From Bolinopsis microptera (Eukaryota > Ctenophora > Tentaculata > Lobata > Bolinopsidae), in assembly GCF_026151205.1 (NCBI RefSeq), contig NC_087077.1:4400001-4464000 (forward strand): a stretch of DNA of 64,000 nucleotides, written 5' to 3'. A program made the position numbers and the translations under genes. The stretch's first letter is position 1; each line of letters starts with the position of its first letter. Of the stretch, positions 36,936 to 50,193 are shown one piece after another. The notes beneath the pieces are model-generated. The model had not been told where the DNA came from, made no database searches, and was given only the letters and a program-made list of their open reading frames with translations.

Positions 36936-37470
36936 GGCCACTTTAATACCTGGCACACATGAACACGCTACACTGCTACACACCAAGACGGGACTACCAG
37001 ACTTAGTAGGAAGAAAAACGGAAGTATAACTACCCAGAGAGAGAGAGAGAGCTCCGACACGAGACGGATCTCTTTAACCTCGAACTCTAGCTTTATTATT
37101 AACGTCTGGCTGTGGAGCAAGCGAACTCCTATAAGTTGCAATTATTTATCGGTTTTACGGCTATCAACACCGACGCAAACATAACTTAAAGTGGTATGTG
37201 GTAAGGTATGCGGTGAGAGAGTGTAATCAGCGTTATTATAAATATCGGATGGTTGAAATGTCGGACGGTTTAGGACCAGTCATCGAGACCACAAGACGAA
37301 AACAAAGCCACAGTTGAGCCAAACAGCCGATATCACGATGTCACAGTGCTAAACGCACGCAGTTACGTCACTGCGCACACTAATTCCAACCCAACCCGAG
37401 CACAGTGACATGTTTTAACATGATCAACAACACGTTCTGCAGAGAGCCCGGTGTGAGGGGTATCACATCA

Positions 37471-37500
37471 TGACGTCACAGCACGGAGATCGTGACGTCA
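37471..37500. promoter_or_regulatory. Duplicated CRE (TGACGTCACAGCACGG twice)
   Basis: TGACGTCA at 37471-37478 and 37493-37500, each followed by CAGCACGG, so the site was tandemly duplicated with a 22-bp period. A TTACGTCACTGCGCAC half-CRE lies about 110 bases upstream. No adjacent gene is seen. Confidence 0.45.
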
Positions 37501-37791
37501 CAGCACGGGGCAGGGGGCTACATATTATCGACTGACATGATGGGACCCTAAATGGTGATTAAATTAGAGTTCTACACTGAAACGGCGTGTAAGACTCACA
37601 ATAGATGATTTGTTTAGTGTGTGTGTGACCAATAGCTCTGTGATCTGTAGGGGGTAGAGTCAGGTAGCTGTGGTGATATTAGAGTCTTCAAATCATCGCT
37701 ACAAAATATAAGAATAGATTTTAAGGAGGGTAAGATCTGGTGATCTGGTGATCCGGCGTGACGTGCGTGCGTGCGTTACATTTGTTATATT

Positions 37792-37830
37792 ACATATAAT
37801 ATATATATATTATATATATATATATATTTG
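37792..37830. repeat. (AT)n tract
   Basis: TATA dinucleotide run with small interruptions. It may extrude cruciforms. Confidence 0.85.
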
Positions 37831-37977
37831 TTGTATTAACTGCAGGTGATGATTTTATCGGAGCAAACATATCTACACAACGACACAATATAATAATATA
37901 TAACAATAGCACACATAGCGATCCCACATTCCGTGTCAGTGTATCTGAAGAAAGTAAGAATGTAGCACTGCTATAAT

Positions 37978-38090
37978 AACTTCTGCTACTAGCAGTTGCT
38001 ATAACTACTGCTACTAGCAGTTGCTATAACTACTGCTACAGTTGCTATAACTACTACTGCTACAACTACTGCTACTAGCAGTTGAGAACT
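37978..38090. repeat. CTACTAGCAGTTGCTATAA-type repeat
   Basis: Imperfect copies of ACTGCTACTAGCAGTTGCTA; CTACTAGCAG is close to self-complementary. Confidence 0.8.
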
Positions 38091-38508
38091 GGTTTTTACT
38101 CGAGTGAAAGCAAAACTTTACTATTTCGACTTGTACCTGATTCTAGAGCGGAGGCAAAGCTTATTCTTAATGTTAAAAAATCTACTTCGAGATATAGTTA
38201 TCCTCATTGTTTAAAGAATAACTGAACAATTGATTGGTTTCTGGCTAAAAATGAGAAGGCTATAGCTTTTGAAGAACTTGGATGTTGAGTATATCTGAGG
38301 GGCAACCCATATGAAGTTTACAAGATTCTTCGTATTTTGTAATTTGTGTGAGGACAGGTTACGACAGAGTCAATCTGGCCCGTAATATCAGGATGTAAGA
38401 TATTATCCAGCTGTTACAATGTAACATGTTAGTTTAGGGGTGTGTTACGAGGCAGGTTTCAGCCACCTGAGGTTGTTTCATGAGGCAGTTCTCAGTTCTC
38501 ACTACACA

Positions 38509-38850
38509 CTAGATACAACACTATAAGCTACATACTACACAGTAATAATACCCCTCAAACTACACACACTACACTACAACTTAACCCCTCCCTAGTAGAC
38601 ATCTCAAACTACACACACTACACTACACTACACACACTATACACTACACACACTACACACACTACACTACAACCCCTCCCTACTCCCTAGTAGACATCTC
38701 AAACTACACACACTACACTACACTACACACTACACTACACACACTACACTACACTACACACTACACTACACACACTACACTACACTACACTACCTCCCTA
38801 GTAGACATCTCAAACTACACACACTACACTACAATACACACTACACTACC
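38509..38850. repeat. ACTACACAC-type array with CTCCCTAGTAGACATCTCAAA blocks
   Basis: Short ACTACAC/ACACACT units are interrupted three times by a unique block (CTAGTAGACATCTCAAACTA), which gives a higher-order period of roughly 100 bases. Confidence 0.88.
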
Positions 38851-39126
38851 TTGACTGGTAGGTATTTGAAATAGTGTAGAATGTTATGTTGAGTAGGCAG
38901 ACAGTTCACTCAGCACACCAAATGTTCAAATTATACCAGTTTTATCATTCCAAAAGGTAATATGAGAAAAGCCAATCGAATTTGACCTATTATGCACTTT
39001 TAAACAGTGATACGTGAACTTGACTGAAAAACTAACTTAAATACTGCCTATTCGAAGTAACTAACTGTTCCATCGACTTTGAATATATCACCAAGATTAC
39101 TTGTCTCTGATATAATATTGATAAAG

Positions 39127-39187
39127 CTGTAACTGTTTCTCTGTAACTGTTTCTCTGTAACTGTTTCTCTGTAACTGTTTCTCTGCT
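39127..39187. repeat. 14-bp repeat, about 4 copies
   Basis: The unit is CTGTTTCTCTGTAA. Confidence 0.93.
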
Positions 39188-39637
39188 GCATGTCGGACTA
39201 CCGCGAAACTTCACGTTCCTTGAGAACAGGTACCCTCACAACTTCTTTACTGTTCAGAGAGACGTAAAGGAGGCTAACAACGGGCCAGCAAAATTTTAAA
39301 TTGCTTTGTTCTGATAAGGGCTAACTTGATCGATTCAAGACCTTTCTCTAAACTAATTTCTGGAAAGTTCATGAGAAGAACCAAATTATCAGGACAGATT
39401 GGAGAGGTTAATCTAGTTAGGGTCCTGTAGCAGGGTCCTGTAGTACACTCAGTCAGATCTTATTGTGCAGGATTCATTTCAGGAACATTATCTGCAGGGT
39501 ATTAAAGTCTGTATTCTGTATTGTGTTACATTTCAGGGACACTCTTGTGGAGCCTGATCTATATTTATGGTATCTAATAAAATCAATTCTCGTTGCCATG
39601 ACAGCGACAACTTACGGGGTTACAATGCGGAGTTCTG

Positions 39638-39659
39638 ATTGGTCCACGCAGATCACGTG
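39638..39659 (-). promoter_or_regulatory. CACGTG-N11-CCAAT module (on minus strand)
   Basis: ATTGG 39638-39642 then 11 bases then CACGTG 39654-39659, identical in geometry to the two pairs near 36.6 kb. Confidence 0.45.
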
Positions 39660-40227
39660 TGCCAACAAGAGGTGATTGTGGTAAGTACTCTAGTAAGATG
39701 TCACAACAAAAGCTGAGCAGTCAGCAGGAGATACCCCTCCTGTCAACTACTGTAGCTTATGCTCCTCAGGATAGACCTTCTAACTTAATCGACCTGTAAA
39801 GTTTACATTTAGGACTGCAGTAGCTCGACCGTTCCATATTATCCTAACATGACCAAATTATGGCCGGAAACAACAAATGTGAACCCGGAAATAAAACAAA
39901 GCGCCCTTTGCAGATCATGTTACCGCTCCATTCCTCCAAATGTTTGCGTGTACTCAAAACTTAATAACGACTATTTTAAAAGTCATAACGACTGTTTTGA
40001 GTTGTTAATGTTCCTTACTTTATTGTTAATGTTAGCGTGTACTCACGACCTAACTTAATAACGATTCGTTTAAGCTGTTAATTTTACTTACTTTACTTTA
40101 CTTATGAGTTATGACAGGATTGAGTTATGACAGGAATGTCGTAATTGTCGTAACTTTGACCTGACAGTCAGACACTAAAGATCTGATGACGACAATGGTT
40201 GGTTAACTCTAAGATTAGAGGGAGCAC

Positions 40228-40359
40228 AAAATGAAGTTACTATTCCTTAGAAAACGATGAAAATCTAAATTTTCTGTATTGAATCAGATTATATATAATC
40301 TGATTCAATACAGAAAATTTAGATTTTCATCGTTTTCTAAGGAATAGTAACTTCATTTT
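40228..40359. repeat. Perfect 132-bp palindrome (66-bp arms, no spacer)
   Basis: Arms AAAATGAAGTTACTATTCCT... and ...AGGAATAGTAACTTCATTTT are exact complements through all 66 bases, meeting at ATA|TAT (40293/40294). I compared every base. A perfect spacer-free palindrome this long is unusual. It may be a recent inverted duplication, a snapback element, or an assembly/library artefact. Confidence 0.95.
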
Positions 40360-40486
40360 CATATACATATATATAGGTAATCTGCACGATGTGCTGTATC
40401 CGCCAGAAAACCTGATAACGCCTTGTACTAACACGACACGTGTTAAGGAAGTGGTGGAACGAATCTGAGAGAACTGGTCACGTGAC

Positions 40487-40527
40487 AAAGTGAAGTGACA
40501 AAGTGAAGTGACAAAGTGAAGTGACAA
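40487..40527. repeat. 13-bp repeat, about 3-4 copies
   Basis: The unit is about GACAAAGTGAAGT, next to a TCACGTGAC site at 40477. Confidence 0.85.
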
Positions 40528-43117
40528 AGTGAAGCTGGAGATTTTAATATCCGGTATTAAGGAGATAATATCTCCGACTGTCTGATATCTGGTATCTGAA
40601 TTACTCCGCCACATTAGCATGCAACTAAACTTAATTTGACCACTTGTGGGCTAACAGATTGCTAAATTAGAAAACTCATAGATTCTGGATATGAAGCAAA
40701 AGGAATTCTACAGAAAACCATGTTCTGTCAAACTCGAATAGATACTGTACAAGTTGACCAGATCTCGCCATTAGCAAACCAACAAATTGCAACCTGACAA
40801 CCTGACTTGGGTTGAAGTATTTAATTAATATCATTAGAATATGTGTCCTTGTACAGCAACATGTTTCTAGAAAGTGCACTGCAACTAGCTGCGTGGTAGG
40901 ATGTGTAGCATGTAAACTAGACTGGAGACATCAACTGTGAGGTGTCACTTGTACAAAAGGTCTTCAGATGGAAAATAGCGAAAATGGGGTCATGAGAAGG
41001 TAAAGAAAGCTATAAATTGAGTTAGGGCGTTATCGCCATTTTGTCCATAAGATTTTAGTTATAAGGCCAAGGTTCCTAAGAATTCGGTTGCAATGTCACA
41101 CGTACAGTAACATAAGAATTTCTGGTCTGTGATATCTAAAACCTTAGTAAATTCCAAACTAACATTTCCGAGTTCTTAGAAAATAAGCTAAAAGTTTAAG
41201 AAGCTGTAATTCCTAACAGGTTGAAAGGCTGCTAGTATCTTTGGGATGGGTTTTAACTTAACACCAACCGATTCGTATAGTTATCCTACTAACCTAGTCA
41301 ACCTAGCCGGAATTTGAGGTTAGGTGCTCGTCATTATCAAATACCAAGGTCACAGTTGCTAGTCAGGATAACGTGATGGTGGTTAGAACGAGCGAAGGAG
41401 AGAGGGAGAATGAAAATAGTTTCCATTCATTCCTCAATAATCTCTATTTAAAGCAAGGAAAGTGTTCTCCTCATGATTAAGACAATTTTTTCCCTATTCT
41501 CAATGTGACAAAACCGGTGATATTATTTCACTACCCTATCACTACCCATAAGACCTATAATCCACCTATAAAGACATCTAAAGTGATATGGTTGCTGAAC
41601 TACTCACGATATAAGCTGCTATACCATAACTTCAGGTATGATTGCAACATCAGTCAGATGCAGTTAGATATAGATAGCACTGTGATAGTGTAGCTAATTT
41701 AGTTGGACCTGCAGATAGGATGAAGGTGTGGCCTGCACTACAGTCCACTAAACTACTATATAGTATAGTACGTCAATACTACGCACCACCCTGCACATTG
41801 GACCAAGTTAATAGAGGGTTCAGGACCACTAAAAGCTTTTAACTCAAGGTTATTAAACTTTATTAAACTTTGAAACTAATCGAGGGTAAAGGAAAGGAAG
41901 TCAGCCAGCAAATTGTTAATTATGGAATTAGATTACTTTTTGTCTTGAGATTAGAACTAGCAATTAATTAAGGGAGGGGTTTGCAGAACCTCAAATAGCT
42001 GAATAGGTAGACCACGTGATGTCCATATATGGAATGTCACGTGGTCATCATCTCAACAGCGAACTGTGTAAATTCTTAAGCGGATTTAGTCAGAGTCTTG
42101 CAGATTGTGAAGATGTATAACTTCGGATTTAGTACACACACAGTACACACACAGTACACACACGTTACAAACATACACGTATAATACAATCTCACTACTC
42201 GATACTCATTATACACAAATTATTAATTAAGCTAAAGCCTAAAAGTAAGTGTTTATATGAATATAAATTACTCACTGCTTGGCAAGTGGCAGACGAAGCC
42301 ACACAATGGGGAACAGAAATTAAATAATAGATAAGATGTGTTGTTCTGTCAGGCACAAAATCACGAACCAAGTTTTGCTAAATTTCTACTTTTGTCTAAT
42401 TTGTGGCGCTTGTTAATGTTGTGAGAAAATTTATTGCAATGATCAAATAATTCTTATTACAGCAGAGCAATAACAATAATTAATCGTAAGAAATAAGTTA
42501 GATGAAAGGGTTTTAATAAAGGGTTATAATTGACATAAATTGAATGGCCATTACTGTTAAATTGGCTTCAAGCCAATAAAAGAATCGAACCATTGTCCTG
42601 AATAAATTCAACGGAAATAAAAATCAATTTTAAAATTGAGTACAATAATTATGTGATAAGTGATCTTATCTTACGTCAATTGTGATAACTCGTTTAAATG
42701 CACCAAGACACCGATCGTATTTACAAATAAGACGTTAATTACAAAAAGGAATTTTCTAGGCTACAAAATATCATCGCTATTTTTACTATCATCGTATTTA
42801 CCAGAGCATAGTTTGTTAGTGATGACAACTAATATAAACCTTTGTCGGGAGTTGATTTCTTAGAATTTTGGATAAAATCCAGACTACATATTTGTTGCAG
42901 GAGAACTAACTTCCTTAGCAAATGAAATGTACTAGACAAGATTTACAAGCTTCAAATATATTAGCTATGTTGGATTGGGCAGCACTAACCATTGTTCTAC
43001 ACTCCCCGTACCTCTCCAGTCTCCAGTCATCGTATCGTACAATATTTCTGGAACCACTTAGCTCTCCTCAGCACGTACAACATTTTAATAATTATCAGAG
43101 TCAGGGTGCCGGTTTAT
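40528..43117. other. No gene recognised
   Basis: AT-rich intergenic-looking sequence. An inverted pair GACCACGTGATGTCC / GGAATGTCACGTGGTC brackets 42012-42047, giving a hairpin with two E-boxes. A CACACAGTA tandem run lies near 42131. Open frames are short and unlinked. Confidence 0.4.
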
Positions 43118-43593
43118 AAATGAAGGTCTACTGACTCAGTCAGGTCTCTGACTCAGTCAGGTCTACTGACTCAGGTCTACTGATTCAGTCAGGTCTACTG
43201 ACTCAGCCAGGTCTACTGACCCAGTCAGGTCTACTGACTCAGTCAGGTCTACTGACTCAGTCAGGTCTACTGACTCAGTCAGGTCTACTGACTCAGTCAG
43301 GTCTACTGACTCAGTCAGGTCTACTGACTCAGTCAGGTCTACTGACTCAGTCAGGTCTACTGACTCAGCCAGGTCTACTGACTCAGTCAGGTCTACTGAC
43401 TCAGCCAGGTCTACTGACTCAGCCAGGTCTACTGACTCAGCCAGGTCTACTGACTCAGTCAGGTCTACTGACTCAGCCAGGTCTACTGACTCAGTCAGGT
43501 CTACTGACTCAGTCAGGTCTACTGACTCAGCCAGGTCTACTGACTCAGTCAGGTCTACTGACTCAGCCAGGTCTACTGACTCAGTCAGGTCTA
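43118..43593. repeat. 18-bp minisatellite, about 26 copies
   Basis: The unit is CTGACTCAGTCAGGTCTA, alternating with a CAGCCAGG variant. CTGACTCAGTCAG is nearly palindromic, and TGACTCA is an AP-1 site present in almost every copy. The first copies are shortened. Confidence 0.96.
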
Positions 43594-44951
43594 CAAATCC
43601 TGGCTACTCCACTTGCTCACACATCATCTCACACACGATTGTGGCACGATCTAATGAACGAATCAGGTTGGTTGGTAAGTAACTGGTGACCATTATCAGG
43701 ACCAGCTGATGAATGCATTCAGTGCCAAACTCATTAATAATTCAGTTCCTGTTATTAATGAGTTCCTGTGTGATTCCTTTGTTGGTAGGGAGTACACAAT
43801 GACTGGAGAGGTGAGGATCACAATAGCACTTTCCGGGGTTGGACGGATATTGAATTTACCGATAAACGGTGTAAATATACTTACAGTATTGATTAACCGT
43901 ATTAGTGCACTGATGAGTTACATGAAATGTGTTAAACGTATTGCTATACTGTACACACGTTATATTCCCAACTATTGGCTATCTCTAGAACTAGTCTCTA
44001 TAGCTAGTTTCAGAGGGGCTGCTAGGCTGGGAGAGGTAATTGGGTAATTGGATAATTGGGTAATTACAATTAAGCTGATGTAAGGAGAGGCAGCTGATTG
44101 GCTGCAGCTGGTTCAACCTATTATACACTGTATATTATACAGTATTGTGTGACTAGCTTTCATTTAATGAGTACACTGTCAGTACGTGTATACGATAATA
44201 GTTCATGATGTGTAGCACATAGTTACACAGATATACTACACTGCTAGTACTCAGTAACCACACAACAGTTATTGTTAAGTAACATAGCAGGAACAATATA
44301 AACTAAAGTTGAGCTTCACGTCATGATAGTAATGATAAAATACTCCGCGTAAAAGATAAGGCTCATTAATAAAACAATGAAATGATGAAAAGAAAGGTGA
44401 ATTATCGGATATAGTTTGAAAATGAGCTGGATAGCAGATGATAAGGTCAATTTCGCACCAAAGCTACACCTGTCACGTGCAGTACACAGAAACTGCACGT
44501 GCAGTAAACAGAAACTACACGTGCAGCGTCCAATGTCTTGCACACGGAAAAGGGACCACTTTCCAGATAATGGCGATTATATTCGAAACTTCGTGGGAAA
44601 TAAACTGGTGGTGGAAACAACGTAGAGGCTTGCTACCACTGCACAACCACTACACTGGTTTGCAGTGGTTGTACTTACCGACAAACCATCCTGTTAATTT
44701 CTAGAAGATATTAAATATCAATAAGATGCAACGTTATCCAGCTCAGGTATAACATTAAATAACCGAGATAAGCACGATGGCATTGTATTTCAATCCTTTA
44801 TTAAATAATTAATTAAACACGGATGCCCGAAACCAATCACTAAATAGCCGGATATGAGAGCATTGTGGACAATGGACACTAAAAACTAATCTGATTAACA
44901 TTAATGAGAAGATGTCATGCTACCCTTCTGAAGAGCAATGTGTTAGTTGCG

Positions 44952-44994
<43 letters not shown>

Positions 44995-47149
44995 TGTGTG
45001 TTAGTTGCGGCTATTTTACACTTATCAAGAAGTCTGTGGTACCTTCCAAACGAAATTTAGGAAATTTACTGAAAATAGGTTTCCAATTTGTTCCTAACAA
45101 AATCAAAATATCATGATTAATTAGAATATCACTTGAAACCCTCATTCGCCTGCCATAATGTGACCATTGCGGTCATTTGTGAGCCTTCCTAATGTCAGAA
45201 ACAATTCTAAAAGGTTTTTGGTTGGCGCCTAGAGAAGATATGCTCTAGCTAATTGTGCGAATTTTATTTTTACAACTCCTTGTTGTACTTGTAGTTCCTA
45301 CACCCAGGAACTACAAGTTGTAGTTCCTAGGACTGTAGAGACACATTCCTCAAATTCGTGTGGTAATTCCCAGCAAATATTCATATTGCCCTAACTATTT
45401 GAGTAAATTCGCACTGAAACTGCTCCGAGTTTTCAGAATTCCCAGAAATAAGAGTTGAACTTTCCCCGAATGCATGCAATGGACCATCTCCCTTGTTCAC
45501 TGCTCAGTTAATATAAATTGTACAATATTCGTTCCAGAACATTCTCTAATCAAATCAACTCTGAATGAGCGATATTCTGACAGAACTAATCTGACAGTGC
45601 TGTATTCTGACAGTGATTCTAAACACGCACAATATTCTACAGTATATCACCTACAAATCGTATTATGTAGCTACCTAGAATTGGACACACTCTACATTCT
45701 ACATACTCCACAACACAGATCATCACAAATATATTACATCATGCCTCATTCTGAGGTGGAGAAAAGGTAGGTGAGTGAAATCATCATTATATTAAGTTGT
45801 TTTGTTACTAAAAATAAAAACATGGCTTGCCATGATGGCTCGATGTTAATGGAATATTTAGCGGAATGATACACGATTGGTTAAGAGGTCTGACGGTTAG
45901 ATTGTTCCGCCAAAGACATGGCTAGTGGCTACTGAGATAATACCTTGTGTTTACAGTCTGTAACACTAATTACAGATGTAGATGTTCCCAAACTGTGTAT
46001 TAAGAATTAGAATTGGTTCTAAATTTCAGACTGTCTTATATTTCTCCCCCTCTCAAATTAAACATGAAACAGCACTAATCCTTCTCTCGATCCCATTATT
46101 TAAAAGCAAAGCAGTGGCTACTAGTACTAAAGCAGGTAAATCAGACCCCCTGGTTATGTAATCTCTAGCCCTACGTAAAACTAATCCTTCTTGTAATTTT
46201 GATACCAATATTCCGAGAATATTCTCCCATCAGTCAACTCGACAATATAAAACTAATCCTCGATATGTGTGGCTACTGATTGGCTCGAAGATATTGGGGT
46301 TGTCAATATCGAATTGGGAGACATTTACAGAAAGCATTTCGTTAAATCGAAATGTCAAGCCCTTACCTTGACTGGGATCCAACAACTTGTTCGAGGTGTC
46401 ATTTTTGATGGATTGAAATCATTTTATTGTATCTTCATCATTTTACGAAGACATCCCATTAAATCGCCGTCTCCTCACTTTAAACCCCATAACGAAATAA
46501 AATATTTTAAAGGAATGATTTGCTCTACTAGTACTATTAAATTACTTGATTTAAATGGTTTAAGCGTAACTCCATCAAATGTAATGATACCTGGAGGGAT
46601 ACTGTAACAGCTGAGTAGTTGCTACCATGTAAGGGCAGGGAAGCAGGGGAACTACCAGTACCATGGTATTAAATAGAATTCTCTTGATCTTTCAGTTCAT
46701 TCAAACGAAAACCGTTTTATTCTGGAACATCAATACAGTGTGCAAGGAGAAGACTGAGTTAGTTACACTACTTATACTGAGTATAAGTAGCAATAAGTCA
46801 GATATTCGTTGCTGACATGTTTCATCTGGACGGGAAGGGAAACAAGAGGCTCAGTACTGACAGTAGTCCTGTAGTTGTCAAATCACTATAAATAAAATGC
46901 AACAAAACAGGGTGGGGTACTAAATGCAATGTAAACTTACTTCGTGTCATCACCAGTTTTTCATTACTATATTTGTATAATATTAATATAAACTAGTTGT
47001 AAGGTTCCACTAAAAGCCTCACCTACGCTGCTTTTAGTTAACATCTTCTGAACCTCATGTTAGAAGTAATAACTCCAACAAACCCGTACCTAGACTGCAC
47101 GGCACACAGGGTCCTAATATCAACACTCAACACTGTATCTATTTGCAGA
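43594..47149. other. No gene proved; one weak first-exon candidate
   Basis: Open frames of about 112 codons at 43709-44047 and 46269-46607 have no recognisable domain. ATGCCTCATTCTGAGGTGGA followed by GAAAAG|GTAGGTGAG near 45741-45767 looks like a start codon and donor, but no partner exon was found. A GA/GT dinucleotide run lies at about 44958-45001, and a perfect 12-bp-stem hairpin (CTTGTAGTTCCT) at about 45290-45319. Confidence 0.35.
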
Positions 47150-47290
47150 CCTGAAATCAGAGGCAACAACAAGTGTTATATATTTGCCTCGGCTTGGAAT
47201 CAGAGGCAACAGCAAGTGTTATATATTTGCCTCTACTTGGAATCAGAGGCAACAACAAGTGTTATATATTTGCCTCGGCTTGGAATCCCT
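47150..47290. repeat. About 50-bp repeat, 3 copies
   Basis: CAGAGGCAACAACAAGTGTT followed by ATATATTTGCCTC. Confidence 0.9.
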
Positions 47291-47570
47291 GAAAGTCTCC
47301 CTCCTTCTCCCACTACATTCCTAGACTATGTCTAGTTGTCATGGTGATGTCTCCCTCCTTCTCCCACTACATTCCTAGACTATGTCTAGTTGTCATGGTG
47401 ATGTCTCCCTCCTTCTCCCACTACATTCCTAGACTATGTCTAGTTGTCATGGTGATGTCTCCCTCCTTCTCCCACTACATTCCTAGACTATGTCTAGTTG
47501 TCATGGTGATGTCTACCTCCTTCTTCCACTACATTCCTAGACTATGTCTAGTTGTCATGGTCATGTCTCT
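47291..47570. repeat. 54-bp minisatellite, 5 copies
   Basis: The unit runs TCTCCCTCCTTCTCCCACTA through CTAGTTGTCATGGTGATG. Being a multiple of three and stop-free, it produces an open frame with an 18-residue repeat. I see no gene context. Confidence 0.95.
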
Positions 47571-48097
47571 TACTCACTTCTTCTTTAGACCAGCATAATA
47601 TTTCTTCTTGGTAAATATAAGATAAGGAGATTATTTAACACTGCACAAGGTGAGTATTATACTATATTGGGGGATCAAGGACCCCTATTATTATGTATTA
47701 TGTAAATTCCAAAACATCGAGTGCCCAGCGATTTCTCAGCTGTAGGGAGCTGTAGGATGTTCTTAATCGCTCTGATGTACTATTAGTTTTGTTGCAGCTC
47801 CAAATATTGATATAACACAGTCTAATCAGTGTCGTGGTTAACACGGGTCACGGAGTGTAAGAAACGGAGAGAATTGGCATCGATTTTACACGATAGAAAA
47901 TTATATTGGCTGCCAAATTGGCTGCATCAAATCAATTAAGTTAAGAAATGTAAGGACCTGATCACTTCTGAAAATAAAAATAAACTTAATGTTGCTATTT
48001 CAATATGCCAGATTGTAACACTAACAGTAATGTTTGATAAGTTTCTCGAAGTACTCGTCAAGCTCGGCCAGAGTTGGAATTTCGTGATCTAATAAAA

Positions 48098-49480
48098 GCT
48101 CTGAGCAACACTGGATACATGTTTGGAGGCCTGTAGCTGTAGCTGCCTACTCTGAGCAACAATGGATACATGTTTGGAGGCATGTAGCTGTAGCTTCCTA
48201 CTCTGAGCAACACTGAATACATGTTTGGAGGCATGTAGCTGTAGCTGCCTACTCTGAGCAACACTGGATACATGTTTGGAGGCATGTAGCTGTATCTGCC
48301 TACTCTGAGCAACACTGGATACATGTTTGGAGGCCTGTAGCTGTAGCTGCCTACTCTGAGCAACACTGGATACATGTTTGGAGGCATGTAGCTGTAGCTG
48401 CCTACTCTGAGCAACACTGGATACATGTTTGGAGGCCTGTAGCTGTAGCTGCCTACTCTGAGCAACAATGGATACATGTTTGGAGGCCTGTAGCTGTATC
48501 TGCCTACTCTGAGCAACACTGGATACATGTTTGGAGGCCTGTAGCTGTAGCTGCCTACTCTGAGCAACACTGGATACATGTTTGGAGGCATGAAGCTGTA
48601 GCTGCCTACTCTGAGCAACACTGGATACATGTTTGGAGGCCTGTAGCTGTAGCTGCCTACTCTGAGCAACACTGGATACATGTTTGGAGGCATGTAGCTG
48701 TAGCTGCCTACTCTGAGCAACACTGATACATGTTTGGAGGGCATGTAGCTGTAGCTGCCTACTCTGAGAACACTGGATACATGTTTGGAGGCATGTAGCT
48801 GTAGCTTTCTACTCTGAGCAACACTGGATACATGTTTGGAGGCATGTAGCTGTAGCTTCCTACTCTGAGCAACACTGATACATGTTTGGAGGCATGTAGC
48901 TGTAGCTGCCTACTCTGAGCAACACTGGATACATGTTTGGAGGCATGTAGCTGTAGACTGCCTACTCTGAGCAACACTGGATACATGTTTGGAGGCCTGT
49001 AGCTGTAGCTGCCTACTCTGAGCAACACTGGATACATGTTTGGAGGGCCTGTAGCTGTAGCTGCCTACTCTGAGCAACACTGGATACATGTTTGGAGGCA
49101 TGTAGCTGTAGCTGCCTACTCTGAGCAACACTGGATACATGTTTGGAGGCCTGTAGCTGTAGCTGCCTACTCTGAGCAACACTGGATACATGTTTGGAGG
49201 CATGTAGCTGTAGCTGCCTACTCTGAGCAACACTGGATACATGTTTGGAGGCCTGTAGCTGTAGCTGCCTACTCTGAGCAACATTGGATACATGTTTGGA
49301 GGCCTGTAGCTGTAGCTGCCTACTCTGAGCAACACTGAATACATGTTTGGAGGCATGTAGCTGTAGCTGCCTACTCTGAGCAACACTGGATACATGTTTG
49401 GAGGCATGTAGCTGTAGCTGCCTACTCTGAGCAACACTGGTCACATGTTCGGAGGCCTGTAGCTGTAGCTGCCTACTCCT
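48098..49480. repeat. 51-bp minisatellite, about 27 copies
   Basis: The unit runs CTGAGCAACACTGGATACAT, GTTTGGAGGCCTGTAGCTGT, AGCTGCCTACT. As 51 is 17 codons and the unit lacks stops in several frames, long open frames arise on both strands (up to 228 codons on the minus strand). One-base gains or losses near 48724-48771, 48955 and 49045 shift the frame, which argues against coding selection. Confidence 0.96.
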
Positions 49481-50193
49481 CTTATATCCGCTCTGTCACG
49501 AGTCCTTTTTGAAAGTCTGCTCTACCAACTGTTAACTAAAACCTGTCAGTTCTAGAGCAATACTCAGCAATACCAAATTCTGCAGAATACCAAGAGTTAT
49601 GTTTGAATCTGTAGAATCTAAAATCTTAGACTTTCGGTCAATCGACAGTATACATGCCCAGGGTTTCAGCTACATCCCTAAAATTAGAATCAAACCATAC
49701 GAGTACTGTGTAGGTGTTGTACCCTAAACTACCTACCTCACTGGGAGAAATAACACGTGCTCTACGGCTACACATGCTCTTATTACTGCTCTTATTAAAA
49801 GTGGACTTATTTGGATATGTTCGCCTATTAAAGGGATTAATCAAGCCCTTGGGGTAGTATTCTCTCAATATTCCACTTATTGGGGGATTATTCTCTCAAT
49901 ATTCCACTTGGATGAGGTCCAGTGGAACCCTTACAAGTATCCGCCATTAATTAACCCATCATCAATAATCACCAAATTCAGTTTTGAAACCATTTCAACT
50001 ATGTCCATGAAGTTGAAGATGGCACGTTAGTCGGCAGAAGAGGAACAGGTGACCTGATGCCCTTTTAAACTTCTTTTAAACTCCTCTACACTCCACCATC
50101 TACACTCCTTTTAAACCCACTCTAGCCCCCACACATGTCGACACACGCGAAATGAGGATATCTCACAATCACCAGGTCTCAACAGAGACAGGA

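Noticed and set aside
38090-38340. Possible decayed retroelement coding segment
   Set aside because: A plus frame reads about 40 plausible residues, then stops repeatedly, and I cannot match it to any polyprotein region.
43709-44047. 112-codon plus-strand frame
   Set aside because: No recognisable domain, no splice partner, starts next to a minisatellite; length is compatible with chance.
46269-46607. 112-codon plus-strand frame
   Set aside because: No recognisable family or splice context; likely chance in AT-rich DNA.
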